In this document: piece after piece, positions 16,890-25,598 of the stretch
Layout: each line of letters starts with the position of its first letter
Numbering within the stretch: the first letter of the stretch is position 1
Origin: Actinomycetes bacterium
GTDB lineage: Bacteria > Actinomycetota > Acidimicrobiia > Spongiisociales > UBA5794
Direction: 5' to 3'
NCBI GenBank assembly: GCA_024638645.1
Contig: JAHEJX010000009.1
Location: 1 to 62,474, forward strand
DNA: 62,474 nucleotides
Notes under the pieces: model-generated
Told to the model about the DNA's origin: nothing
Databases searched by the model: none
What the model saw: the letters and a program-made list of their open reading frames with translations, nothing else
Position numbers and translations under genes: made by a program

Positions 16890-18107
16890 CTAGCCCGCGT
16901 GATCCTCCTGGTCGATGTGAATCGGATGGCCTGCTTGCCACACGTGCTCGATGTTGTTCTTGAGCGAACCGAACTCGAGCGGGTCGCCGTCGACGATCAC
17001 GAGGTCGGCGATCTTGCCCGGTTCGATTGAGCCGAGCTCGTCGCCGAGGCCCATACAATCTGCGGCGCTCTGTGTGGCCGCGAAGAAAGCCTGGCCGGGA
17101 GTCATCCCGCAGCCGACCATGAGGTCGAGCTCGCCGAGGTTGGAACCGTGCGGTGAGACGGGGCAGTCGGTTCCCATCGCAACCTTGACTCCAGCCGCGA
17201 CGGCCTTGGTAACTGACTCCTTGTGAATGCCGATCACATCGTGCGCTTTTGCAAGCGATGACGGCGGAATGGGCACGCCCGCCTCTGCAGCCCTCACCAC
17301 ACCCTGGGGCGCCAGCAGCGTGGGCACGAGCCACGTGCCCATGTCGAGCATGAGCTGGATTGCTTCGTCGTCGAGGTAGATACCGTGATCGATGGACCGA
17401 AAGCCCGCCCTGATCGCATTCTTGACGCCGTCGTATGCCTGGGCGTGAGCCATCATGAATATGCCGGCAGCCTGGGTCTCCGCCCGCATCATCTCGAGTT
17501 CGTCTGGCTGGAAGTGGGCGTGTTTGGGATCGTCGTTGGGCGAGAGCACTCCCCCGGATGTCGCCACCTTTAGGACGTCTGCGCCAGCCTGAACCAGCTT
17601 CCGAACCGCTTTGCGCACCTCTTCAGGACCGTCGACGACAGAGCGCGGGAAGCCCGGCCATTCATAAGGGAACAGGTGCCCGCCGCTCATGAGCGTCGGA
17701 TCACCATGACCGCCGGTCTGGCTCAGCATGCGGATAGCAATGTGCATGCGAGGACCGGCAATGATGCCGCGCTGGACCGCCTCCTTCATACCGAGATCGG
17801 CCCCTCCGGCGTCTCGGACGGTGGTGATTCCACAGTCGAGCGTCTGCTGCATGCTGGCGATCGCCTGGTAGTAGATAAGGCCAGGCGCCTGCCGGGCACG
17901 TGCCACGAAGTCGATGTGGGGCATACCCAGGTGGATGTGCACATCAAACAGGCCCGGCAGCATGTGTTTGCCGGTGACGTCGATGGACTCGTCTGCATCC
18001 AGTCCGGAGCCGACATCGACGATGCGATCGTCGTCGATGAGCACGTCGGCAATGGTTGAAGTCCCATCCGGTGCGACAACCGAGCCGCCTGTGAACACCC
18101 GCCGCAT
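16890..18107 (-). CDS. Metal-dependent amidohydrolase (imidazolonepropionase-like)
   Basis: The 405-residue protein starts at an ATG 4 nt after GGAGGTAA. Metal ligands of the amidohydrolase superfamily are visible: HIH in PGLFDVHIHLG, Lys in VLKVATSGG, His in MMAHAQAYD, His in SIDHGIYLD and Asp in MGTDCPVSPHG. The C-terminal segment SIEPGKIADLVIVDGDPL is the usual small beta domain closing these enzymes. The subgroup includes prolidase-like and imidazolonepropionase-related cytoplasmic hydrolases of cyclic amides or dipeptides. The substrate is not determined. It is convergent with the RTX protein gene. Confidence 0.87.
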   Translation of the reverse strand: MRRVFTGGSVVAPDGTSTIADVLIDDDRIVDVGSGLDADESIDVTGKHMLPGLFDVHIHLGMPHIDFVARARQAPGLIYYQAIASMQQTLDCGITTVRDAGGADLGMKEAVQRGIIAGPRMHIAIRMLSQTGGHGDPTLMSGGHLFPYEWPGFPRSVVDGPEEVRKAVRKLVQAGADVLKVATSGGVLSPNDDPKHAHFQPDELEMMRAETQAAGIFMMAHAQAYDGVKNAIRAGFRSIDHGIYLDDEAIQLMLDMGTWLVPTLLAPQGVVRAAEAGVPIPPSSLAKAHDVIGIHKESVTKAVAAGVKVAMGTDCPVSPHGSNLGELDLMVGCGMTPGQAFFAATQSAADCMGLGDELGSIEPGKIADLVIVDGDPLEFGSLKNNIEHVWQAGHPIHIDQEDHAG

Positions 18108-18186
18108 CGTTACCTCCGACTCGCTTCGATCGCATGAGGCTAACGAGATCGGCCGGCCAAGCCTTGTGGCGGTTCTGAACTCGGCG

Positions 18187-18192
18187 TAGGTT
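18187..18192 (+). promoter_or_regulatory. -10 box, leaderless start of the gene at 18199
   Basis: TAGGTT ends 6 nt before GTG 18199. Confidence 0.45.
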
Positions 18193-18198
18193 CGGCTC

Positions 18199-18666
18199 GT
18201 GAGTGAGACGCAGTGGATCCGGAACGAATTCCTGGCACCACGGATTCTGCTGCATCACCCAGCAGCGGGCGCGTCCGGCCATGTGATCGTCGACACCGAC
18301 GATGGGGACGGCAGATTGCGAATTCACCTGAGTACGCCTGATCGCAGCCAGGTCTACTTCGAATTGGTTGCCTATCCAGCCGTCCTCGACATAGAGAGCG
18401 TCATTGCCGGGCAACGAACCTACCTCACCGATCAAGACCCTTCGAAGACCGACGTCGTCATGTCCCGACCAACCTTCGGGGCGATCTTGGGGCGAACCGC
18501 CACCCAGGTTCACGTGGCATTCACTGATCAGGACGGTCGTTTCGATCGTCTCTTCAGCTTCGTGAACTTCGCAGACGCCGCGGACCCGTGGGGGTTGCGA
18601 GTGGTGTTCGATCCAAGATCGAACCTGAACCACGAGATCGTGCGGCGGCTGGAGGTCAAGCCGTGA
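18199..18666 (+). CDS. Hypothetical protein
   Basis: The protein has 155 residues from GTG and no signal peptide or membrane segment. The sequence is mixed alpha/beta with several short strand-like stretches (HVIVDTDDGDGRLRIHL, VYFELVAYPAVLDIE, GLRVVFDPRS). No family or catalytic motif is recognised. Codon use and GC match the neighbours. It lies between the amidohydrolase (divergent) and the anti-sigma-like gene (convergent, 10 nt away), so it is monocistronic. Confidence 0.6.
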   Translation: MSETQWIRNEFLAPRILLHHPAAGASGHVIVDTDDGDGRLRIHLSTPDRSQVYFELVAYPAVLDIESVIAGQRTYLTDQDPSKTDVVMSRPTFGAILGRTATQVHVAFTDQDGRFDRLFSFVNFADAADPWGLRVVFDPRSNLNHEIVRRLEVKP

Positions 18667-18676
18667 TCAGCAGCCG

Positions 18677-20236
18677 CTACGGAGCACTGCGGCGGCGCCG
18701 CCACCAGTAGATCCCGAAGGCGACCGCTGGGATCCACAGGAGCGGCAGCAGGAAAGCCACAGCCACACCTAGGACGTTTGCACCGGTCTTCAGAACGGTC
18801 CATCCGGCGTCCAGGGCATCACGCAGTGATGGCAGGCCGTCCTCTGGTTCCGACTGGGGCTCGGGCTGAGGTTCCCGAACAGGCAGATCGAGAGCACGCT
18901 CCTTGTCGACAATGGACTCATTCAGCAACTGGCCGTCGTCGTCGATTGCGCTTGCCCGCACGTTGAAGCGCTCGAAAAGAGACTGATCTGCGACAGCAGT
19001 CGTCCATAGCGTCACGGTTTCGCCGACGGGTAGAACGCCGAGATCGCGGCCGGATGTTGGCCGTAGGCCGAGTGCCAGATCCGGTGGCCCGGTGACTTCG
19101 ATGTTCGTCAGGTCGAGATTGCCGGTGTTGGTGATCGAGACGCACAGCACGTACGTGCCGTCTTTGTCTGGTTGCGGCCCCGGATCGGTGAAGCATTCCT
19201 CGGAGCCACCACGGGCAACACCGTGCACAGCGATAGCAACCCTTAGGTCGGGAGAGGGAACGAACTCGCGGATGGTGACGACGATGGTCGACAGTGCAAC
19301 CTGATCCTGCAAGGTACGCAGCCGGCCGCGGAGGCGCTCCAAGGTGGTCTCGCGCGACAACAGCTCCGACTCGAGTCGGGCAACTGTGTCGATGCTGTCG
19401 GCGCCCCTCAGCAGTTCCTGGAGCCGCTCGACGCTCGCTTCCGCAGTTGTGATCTGGCTCTCGATGTCGACGATACGTTCCGTCACGTCCTCCGAGGTCA
19501 CGCGAGCGTTACGGACGACGCCGAGAGCGCTCAACCGGTCGAGCGTGTCTTGGAAGAACTCGGCCGGCACCTTGAGCGACATCACTGTGTTCTGGCCACC
19601 CAGTTCTTGGCCAAACACGAACCCGCCGCGGGATTCGACAATGGCTCTCGCCTGAGTGACCGCTCCGCTGACATCCGTGGTGTCGATGGACATGTCGGCC
19701 ACGAAGATGACTGCCCGCCCCAGATCGCTCGGGTTGCCCCCGGCGGGCGGGATCGTTGTCGTGCCAACCACGGTGGTGTTGGGAGGCACCGTCGTACTGG
19801 CCGCCGGAGGCCTCGTCGTTGTGGCGGCCGCCGTTGTGTCCGGTGCGAACGTCGCAGGCGCCGCCGTTGTGGCCGCGGCAGTGGTGGCAGGGAAGCTCAC
19901 GGGATTGTCCCGCCCACTGTTGTCGCCAAAGCTGCCTCCAACGCTGCTGAACTCTTCAAAAGTCTCTTGACCGGCGAGCTGGACAATCCCGCCAAGGACA
20001 ACGATTAGAGCCAGGAATGCTCCGGCATAACGCAGCACGCGGCGATGCATCGGCTGCCAAAGGCTCCTGGGCTGCACAGCGGCCCCGGCGCTCTCGTCGG
20101 TTGCCGGGTCGGACGTGACCTGGCTAGCGAACAGTTGAGGCAGTCGCTCCATCACTTCAGCCGCGCTGACATGTTCGATCGAGTCTTCGAGCTGAGTGCC
20201 CCACTCGTCCAGCTGGCGCAGAATGTCGACCTTCAC
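18677..20236 (-). CDS. DUF4349 membrane protein, probable anti-sigma factor
   Basis: The protein has 519 residues. A cytoplasmic N-terminus (1-65) precedes a membrane helix (about 68-88) and an Ala/Thr-rich linker (about 110-165). A DUF4349 domain follows (about 168-330: VADMSIDTTDVSGAVTQA, GGFVFGQELGG, a coiled coil with VDIESQITTAEASVERL). It continues with a beta-rich segment (CVSITNTGNLDLTNIEVTG) and a C-terminal membrane helix (about 488-510). The gene overlaps the sigma factor by 4 bp (ATGA), the usual arrangement for a membrane-tethered anti-sigma factor. That role is inferred from position; no HxxxCxxC zinc motif is seen in the N-terminus. Confidence 0.75.
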   Translation of the reverse strand: MKVDILRQLDEWGTQLEDSIEHVSAAEVMERLPQLFASQVTSDPATDESAGAAVQPRSLWQPMHRRVLRYAGAFLALIVVLGGIVQLAGQETFEEFSSVGGSFGDNSGRDNPVSFPATTAAATTAAPATFAPDTTAAATTTRPPAASTTVPPNTTVVGTTTIPPAGGNPSDLGRAVIFVADMSIDTTDVSGAVTQARAIVESRGGFVFGQELGGQNTVMSLKVPAEFFQDTLDRLSALGVVRNARVTSEDVTERIVDIESQITTAEASVERLQELLRGADSIDTVARLESELLSRETTLERLRGRLRTLQDQVALSTIVVTIREFVPSPDLRVAIAVHGVARGGSEECFTDPGPQPDKDGTYVLCVSITNTGNLDLTNIEVTGPPDLALGLRPTSGRDLGVLPVGETVTLWTTAVADQSLFERFNVRASAIDDDGQLLNESIVDKERALDLPVREPQPEPQSEPEDGLPSLRDALDAGWTVLKTGANVLGVAVAFLLPLLWIPAVAFGIYWWRRRRSAP

Positions 20237-20694
20237 GCCGCACCTCCCAAACTCTTGCGAAGCTTGGCAAGACCCCGCTCCGCGTGCTTCTGCACCGATC
20301 CGTGACTCATCCCCAGGAACCTGGCGACTTCGGCCTGGGTCCAGCCGAGCGCGTAGACCATCACCACAACAACTCGTTGGCTCTCAGGAAGGCGTCCCAT
20401 CGCCACAGGCAGCTTCGGTTCGATCCATGGCATCTCGGCGGAAACGACAGCGGGCAACACCGGCGGCGTCCGAAACAGCCTGCGTGCCTTGGTGCGGGCC
20501 ACTCGGTACAGATAGCCGGCCGGATTGTCCATCTTCTCCACTCGCTGCCAGTTCTCCCACGCCCACAGCAGGGCGTCTGCGGTCGCTTCGCGGGCATGGT
20601 CGGTGCCCATCAGGGCGATGAGGGCGGCGTGCAACCTTGGTTCGACTTCACGGACAAAGTCCGTGAAGAGATCCGCCTTGGTTGCTGGCAGCAC
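20233..20694 (-). CDS. ECF-type RNA polymerase sigma factor
   Basis: The protein has 153 residues from GTG 20694, with GGGAG 7-9 nt upstream. Region 2 (about 10-75) carries DHAREATADALLWAWENW and NPAGYLYRVARTKARR, contacting core polymerase and the -10 element. Region 4 (about 95-150) has LPESQRVVVVMVYALGWTQAEVARFLGMSHGSVQKHAERG, the helix-turn-helix for the -35. The linker is short. Translation is coupled to the DUF4349 gene, which probably holds the factor inactive at the membrane. Target promoters cannot be assigned here. Confidence 0.88.
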   Translation of the reverse strand: MLPATKADLFTDFVREVEPRLHAALIALMGTDHAREATADALLWAWENWQRVEKMDNPAGYLYRVARTKARRLFRTPPVLPAVVSAEMPWIEPKLPVAMGRLPESQRVVVVMVYALGWTQAEVARFLGMSHGSVQKHAERGLAKLRKSLGGAA

Positions 20695-20784
20695 TCCCGA
20701 CTCCCTTTACTTAGATAGAGCACTTTCGAGGCTATTCCACGACAAGGAATTTCGACGCCGTGATTTCTGGGGACCTTCCAGTGC

Positions 20785-20790
20785 GATAAT
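20785..20790 (+). promoter_or_regulatory. -10 box, leaderless start of the gene at 20797
   Basis: GATAAT ends 6 nt before GTG 20797. Confidence 0.5.
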
Positions 20791-20796
20791 CGGTAT

Positions 20797-22518
20797 GTGA
20801 ACGTGTTCACCAAAGCTCGCGACCAATTCGCGGATTGGCGAAGCCGCTATCCGGAGAACCCGTTCGAGGCCGATCAGCATCTCGACTTGGTCAACCGGCG
20901 CTATATACGCGGAGATCGACTGGCAGCATTACGTGAGTCGGCGTCGGCGTTCGGCGCAGCCGCGGGCGAGCTTGCCGCCATTGTCGAGGGGTACCGCGCC
21001 AACCTCCCCCAGCTCGTCAGATTCGACGGCGCAGGCAACGCCGTCGAAGAGGTCCGGTTCGCGTCGGGGTACGAAGAAGCGGGCGCCATCGTGTGGCGCA
21101 GCGGCTTGCTGGCCCACGTCGCCACCGCCGGCCGCTCCTTCGAACAGGCCAACCTGTTCTACCTTGCGTCGCTGCACGGTGAGATGGGTCACATGTGCGC
21201 TGCCACATGCACCACCGGGCTGATCAGGGTCCTACGCCGCCACGCGACCAACGAGCTACAGGAGCGCCTCGTCCCCAAGCTCACCGCAACGGACTACACC
21301 GCGGCGTTCCGTGGCGCCCAATTCCTGACCGAGGTCCAGGGAGGAAGTGACGTTGGGGCAATTGCGACGGTGGCCACGGCGGCCCCAGACGGCACATACC
21401 GCATAAGTGGTGAGAAGTGGTTCTGCTCAGTGGCCGACGCCGACACCTTCCTGCTGCTGGCCCGCCCCGCGGACGCGCCGGAAGGGACGGCAGGACTCGG
21501 CTGCTTCGTCGTTCCTCGATTGATCGACGGCAGGCTCAATGGCTTTGCGATACGGCGCCTCAAGGACAAGCTCGGCACCACATCCATGGCGAGCGGCGAG
21601 ATCGACTTTGCCGATTCCGTTGCATATGTCGTCGGCGACGTTGGCGATGGTTTCAAGATCATGGTGACCGCCATGTTGAACTCGAGCCGCTGGCTGAACG
21701 CGGTCGGCGACGTCGGGATTCTGCGACGGGCATACCTGGAAGCGAGCAACTACGCCGCCGTTCGCACCGCATTCGGACAACCAATCGCCGCGTTCCCTCT
21801 CGTGCGCAGCCAACTCGCCGCGATCAAGGCCGAGTGGCTGGCAGCGCTGCACAGCACCTGGGCGCTGACAGAGCTCGACGAAGCAGTCGATATGGCCTCC
21901 GGCGGCGCGGCGATCGACCAGGCCGATGCCGGATTCCACCGCTATCTCGTCAACGCCAACAAGCTTGGATGCTCGCTCGCCGCGACCAGCCCAGTGCGGA
22001 GAGCGATCGAGATCCTCGGCGGCAACGGCGCCATCGAGGATTTCAGCGTTCTGCCCAGCCTGCTGCGCGATGCGGTCGTGTACGAACAATGGGAGGGCAC
22101 CCACAACGTCTTGACGGCCCAGGTGTTGCGCGACATGGGCCGCCTTGGTCTGGCGGGCATCGTGATTGACCGCACGTCCACCCTGCTCAAGGGAATCGCC
22201 GATCCAGACCTCGGCGCCATCGCCGGACGGGCCGAATCGACTCTTGAGACTCTGGCCGGCTCCGTGAGCCGTTCTCTCGAAGACCCGGCGCACGGTGCAT
22301 TGCACTTCAGGAACCAGCTCGAACGGCTACTGCGAGCCCATCAAGTGGCGCTCCTGCTGAGTGCGGCTGAGGCGAACGCCGACTCAATCGGCTCAGAACT
22401 AGGCGCTGCTGCCGAATTGCTGACCAACGCGTATCTCGATGCCGGATATGCCGCAGAGGCCGATCCTCACTACGCCGATCTGGTGGAACGCACGCTGGGC
22501 ACGGACCTGGACGCGTGA
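20797..22518 (+). CDS. Acyl-CoA dehydrogenase family flavoprotein (AidB-like length)
   Basis: The 573-residue protein has the acyl-CoA dehydrogenase fold: all-helical N-terminus, central beta domain with FLTEVQGGSDVG and ISGEKWFCSVADADTFLLLARP (FAD and substrate contacts), then RTAFGQPIAAFPLVRSQLA and VYEQWEGTHNVLTAQVLRD, the last carrying the acidic residue at the active site. A C-terminal extension of about 120 residues makes it longer than standard enzymes (about 385) and nearer the AidB class (about 540). It would oxidise an acyl-CoA or a related thioester with electrons passed to ETF; the chain length is unknown. It overlaps the next SDR gene by 4 bp. Confidence 0.87.
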   Translation: MNVFTKARDQFADWRSRYPENPFEADQHLDLVNRRYIRGDRLAALRESASAFGAAAGELAAIVEGYRANLPQLVRFDGAGNAVEEVRFASGYEEAGAIVWRSGLLAHVATAGRSFEQANLFYLASLHGEMGHMCAATCTTGLIRVLRRHATNELQERLVPKLTATDYTAAFRGAQFLTEVQGGSDVGAIATVATAAPDGTYRISGEKWFCSVADADTFLLLARPADAPEGTAGLGCFVVPRLIDGRLNGFAIRRLKDKLGTTSMASGEIDFADSVAYVVGDVGDGFKIMVTAMLNSSRWLNAVGDVGILRRAYLEASNYAAVRTAFGQPIAAFPLVRSQLAAIKAEWLAALHSTWALTELDEAVDMASGGAAIDQADAGFHRYLVNANKLGCSLAATSPVRRAIEILGGNGAIEDFSVLPSLLRDAVVYEQWEGTHNVLTAQVLRDMGRLGLAGIVIDRTSTLLKGIADPDLGAIAGRAESTLETLAGSVSRSLEDPAHGALHFRNQLERLLRAHQVALLLSAAEANADSIGSELGAAAELLTNAYLDAGYAAEADPHYADLVERTLGTDLDA

Positions 22519-23168
22519 AGGGCCGCGTGCTGGTCATTGGCGCCAGCAGAGGCATCGGCGCCGGATTAGTCCGCGGATTCCTGGCGCATGGATGGGAGGT
22601 CGATGCCACCGTGCGTGACGAGGCTTCACCAGGCGAGATTGCGGATCTCGCTGATGCCGTAGCGCTTCACCAGCTCGATGTGCGTGATGCAGCTCGTGCG
22701 GCGGCCCTGGCTGCTGACCTCACGGGCGCAGAGCTCGACGTCATCATCCACAACGCCGGGATCTACCACGGCCACACGGACGCGGAGCTGATCGAGGTCA
22801 ACGCCATTGCGCCCATCCGTACTGTCCAAGCCCTCCTCGACGCCGGAGCTTTGGCTGCCGGTGGAGTCGTCGCGCTCATGACGTCCCAGCTTGGCGCCCG
22901 CAGAGGCAAGCAAGGCGCAATCGGCGGGTACAGCGGATCGAAAGCTCGCCTCAACGACTCGTTCCGCGATCGAGCCGACTCGTGGGCGGCGGCCGGAGCG
23001 GTGGCCGTTGTGGTTCATCCCGGTTGGGTGCGCACGGCCATGGGCGGACCCGGCGCACCCGTGAGCGTGGAACAAAGCGCTGCGGGGATCTACGAGCTTC
23101 TCACGAACCTCACGCAGGACAAGCATGGCCGCTTCTGGACCTGGGAAGGTCGCGAGCATTGTTGGTGA
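22515..23168 (+). CDS. SDR-family oxidoreductase
   Basis: The protein has 217 residues from a GTG overlapping the upstream stop (GTGA). It has a nucleotide motif GASRGIGAGLV (9-19), NAG in IIHNAGIYHG and the catalytic YSGSK (Tyr/Lys). The C-terminal segment HPGWVRTAMGGPGAPVSVEQSA is typical of C-factor/sniffer-like short SDRs. Coupling to the acyl-CoA dehydrogenase suggests that both act on one acyl or hydroxyacyl pathway, but no direct evidence fixes the substrate. Confidence 0.88.
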   Translation: MKGRVLVIGASRGIGAGLVRGFLAHGWEVDATVRDEASPGEIADLADAVALHQLDVRDAARAAALAADLTGAELDVIIHNAGIYHGHTDAELIEVNAIAPIRTVQALLDAGALAAGGVVALMTSQLGARRGKQGAIGGYSGSKARLNDSFRDRADSWAAAGAVAVVVHPGWVRTAMGGPGAPVSVEQSAAGIYELLTNLTQDKHGRFWTWEGREHCW

Positions 23169-23213
23169 GGTCTGGTATCCGATTGACAGTCGTAAGGACT
23201 CGAATTGGCCAAC

Positions 23214-23576
23214 TCAACGCGAGTTTCCACCGCTGCAGTTCTCGAGCACGTAGACCTCGAACACCTCGAGTAACTGGACGACACGTTCGTTGTCGGCGTC
23301 TGTGGCGGTCAGCATCGGGCCGAGCTCATCTGCGACTTCGGCGATTTCCTCAGGAGCCTGGGTGAACCTACGGTCGTTCATGTTCCGAATCAGATCGCGC
23401 TGCTGCTCGAACTCTGCGCCGACTGGGGGAAGCTGAACGAGCTTGGTGGTCTCGATGTCGATCTCACGCGACAGGTCGCAGAACTCTTCGATGCTCAGCC
23501 GCGGCTGGCTGCATGCCGCTAGTAGCAGGACAACGGCGGACACCACCGCCACCAAACGTCGCCGCCACGCGCCCAT
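23214..23576 (-). CDS. Small lipoprotein, hypothetical
   Basis: The protein has 120 residues from ATG 23576, starting 5 bp after the ALDH stop. The N-terminus MGAWRRRLVAVVSAVVLLLAAC is a lipoprotein signal with lipobox LLAAC. The mature part is acidic and helical (SIEEFCDLSREIDIETTKL, EEIAEVADELGPML) and ends with a second and third Cys (FC, ENC) that could form a disulfide. No family is recognised. It is likely exposed on the outer face of the membrane. It may be co-transcribed with the ALDH gene. Confidence 0.7.
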   Translation of the reverse strand: MGAWRRRLVAVVSAVVLLLAACSQPRLSIEEFCDLSREIDIETTKLVQLPPVGAEFEQQRDLIRNMNDRRFTQAPEEIAEVADELGPMLTATDADNERVVQLLEVFEVYVLENCSGGNSR

Positions 23577-23581
23577 CCCGA

Positions 23582-25099
23582 TCAGCCGAACTCGATGCCC
23601 TGCGCGAGCGGAAGGTTGGTCGACCAGTTGATCGTGACGGTTTGCCGCCGCATATAGGCTTTCCATGAGTCCGACCCTGATTCGCGACCACCGCCGGTTT
23701 CCTTCTCGCCGCCGAATGCGCCACCGATCTCGGCACCTGACGTGCCGATGTTCACGTTGGCAATGCCGCAGTCCGAGCCTTCAGCGGACAGGAACTGTTC
23801 GGCATTGCGTAAGGAGTCCGTGAAGATCGCAGAGGACAGACCTTGCGGTACTCCGTTCTGGACGTCGATGGCGTGCTGGAGTGAGTCGACCTCGATGAGC
23901 CACATGATCGGGCCGAACGTCTCCTGCTGAACTATCGCGGCATCGGCGGGCACCCGCACCAGCGTCGGCTCGAAGAAGTGGCCGGTCCGCTCGAGGGAGT
24001 TGCCGCCATAGAGAAGCTCCCCGCCCTGCTCGAGGGCGATGTCGAGGGCGGCCTTGGTGTTGTCGACTGCGTCCTCGTTGACGAGCGGGCCCATCAGGGT
24101 GCCCGAGTCGAGCGGATCGCCGATCGGGATCTGGGCGTATGCCTCTGCCAACTGCTTGGCCACCACGTCGGCGACCGGCTTGTGCACGAGCAGCCGCCGC
24201 AGTGATGTGCAGCGTTGACCCGAGGTTCCCGCGGCAGCGAACAAGGCAGCTCGCACTGCGAGATCGGTTTGAGCGTCCTCCATGACGATGATGGCGTTGT
24301 TGCCGCCGAGCTCGAGCAACGAGCGACCCATACGCTGGGCCACTGCCGTGCCCACCTCCTTGCCCATCCGTACCGAACCTGTAGCTGAGATCAGCGGCAG
24401 CCTCGTGTCGGCGACCATGGGTTTGCCAACTTCCTCGAGATCCCCCATGACGAGGTTGAAGACACCTTCGAAACCGCTTCCCGCCATGACCTCGTGACAG
24501 ATCTTCGTGATGGCAATCGACGTCAGCGGGGTCACCGGCGACGGCTTCCACACCATCGTGTCGCCGCAGACGGCCGCGATAAGTGCGTTCCAGGACCACA
24601 CAGCGGCCGGGAAGTTGAAAGCAGTGATGATCCCAATCGGCCCGAGCGGATGCCATTGCTCGTACATACGATGGCGGGGACGCTCCGACGCAATGGTCAG
24701 GCCGTAGAGCTGGCGAGAGAGACCGACGGCAAAGTCGGCCACGTCGATCATCTCCTGCACCTCACCCTCGCCCTCGGCGCGGATCTTTCCCATCTCCATG
24801 GAAATCAGACCGCCCAGCGCCTCCTTGTTGTCACGCAGCGCCTCGCCGATGAGGCGCACGTAGCCGCCGCGCTCCGGCGCGGGCACCATCCGCCACTCCT
24901 GAAATGTGTCGACGGCTGCCTGCACAGCCTTGTCGTAGTCGCGGCGACTCGCCTGAGTGGTTGAGGCAATGGCGTCAGTTGTGGTGGGGTCAAACGAGAC
25001 GAGTTCTTCGCCCGACGCTTCGAGCCATCCCCCGGCGAACGCTCCCGAGTTCGTGGGACCGATTCCGAGAGCGTGGACAATCTGTTCGCGAGTCAGCAT
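23582..25099 (-). CDS. amaB: ALDH7-type aminoadipate-semialdehyde (piperideine-6-carboxylate) dehydrogenase
   Basis: The protein has 505 residues, preceded by GGAGG. It is an NAD+-dependent aldehyde dehydrogenase with E263 (LLELGGNNAII) and nucleophile C297 (GTSGQRCTSLRR). The ALDH7A1 hallmarks are clear: ITAFNFPAAVWSWN, ISATGSVRMGKEVG, and near the end NVNIGTSGAEIGGAFGGEK, TGGGRESGSDSWKAYMRR and LPLAQGIEFG. In lysine catabolism the enzyme oxidises 2-aminoadipate-6-semialdehyde to 2-aminoadipate. The gene may tie functionally to the kinase/phospho-lyase at 11457 and to RidA next door, though these are not in one operon. Confidence 0.9.
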   Translation of the reverse strand: MLTREQIVHALGIGPTNSGAFAGGWLEASGEELVSFDPTTTDAIASTTQASRRDYDKAVQAAVDTFQEWRMVPAPERGGYVRLIGEALRDNKEALGGLISMEMGKIRAEGEGEVQEMIDVADFAVGLSRQLYGLTIASERPRHRMYEQWHPLGPIGIITAFNFPAAVWSWNALIAAVCGDTMVWKPSPVTPLTSIAITKICHEVMAGSGFEGVFNLVMGDLEEVGKPMVADTRLPLISATGSVRMGKEVGTAVAQRMGRSLLELGGNNAIIVMEDAQTDLAVRAALFAAAGTSGQRCTSLRRLLVHKPVADVVAKQLAEAYAQIPIGDPLDSGTLMGPLVNEDAVDNTKAALDIALEQGGELLYGGNSLERTGHFFEPTLVRVPADAAIVQQETFGPIMWLIEVDSLQHAIDVQNGVPQGLSSAIFTDSLRNAEQFLSAEGSDCGIANVNIGTSGAEIGGAFGGEKETGGGRESGSDSWKAYMRRQTVTINWSTNLPLAQGIEFG

Positions 25100-25175
25100 G
25101 AAACCTCCAGGATGCAGAGGGAACGCTAGTCACCAGAAAAGCTACGCCGAGTTGGGCATCGCCAAACCGTTTTGC

Positions 25176-25556
25176 CTAACGGGCGGCAATGACCTCTATC
25201 TCGACCAAGTAGCCGCCGGGCAATGCACCGACCTGCACAGTGGAACGGGCCGGCTTACCCGTCTCGAAGTATTCGCCGTAGATGCCGTTGACGACGGGAA
25301 AGTCGGCAATGTCATCGAGAAAGATGGTGGTTTTGACCACATCCTCGAGGGTGAGGCCCACATCGCCGAGGATGGCGGCGATGTTCTCCATGACCTGGTT
25401 CGCCTGCGCAGCCACGTCGCCGATGACCGGCGCCCCTGTCGCAGGGTTGATGGCAATCTGGCCGGAGACAAATACGAATCCATTCGCCTCCGTGGCGATC
25501 GAATAGGCGCCGAGAGGCTTCGGGCCGTTGGGTGCTTCGAGAATCTTCTTTGGCAT
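25176..25556 (-). CDS. ridA: RidA-family enamine/imine deaminase
   Basis: The protein has 126 residues, with AAGGAG 5-6 nt before the ATG. It shows the YjgF/YER057c/UK114 signature: GPKPLGAYSIA, VFVSGQIAINP, NIAAILGDVGLTLEDVVKTTIFLDD, NGIYGEYF, PARSTVQVGALPGGYLVEIEVIA. The arginine of ARSTVQV and the glutamate of IEVIA are the substrate-binding residues. RidA is a trimeric cytosolic enzyme that hydrolyses reactive imines or enamines released by PLP enzymes. It lies 76 bp upstream of the ALDH gene on the same strand. Confidence 0.92.
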   Translation of the reverse strand: MPKKILEAPNGPKPLGAYSIATEANGFVFVSGQIAINPATGAPVIGDVAAQANQVMENIAAILGDVGLTLEDVVKTTIFLDDIADFPVVNGIYGEYFETGKPARSTVQVGALPGGYLVEIEVIAAR

Positions 25557-25598
25557 GCTGACTCCTTGGCGGTGGCGTAGCGCACCCGACGCTAGCCG

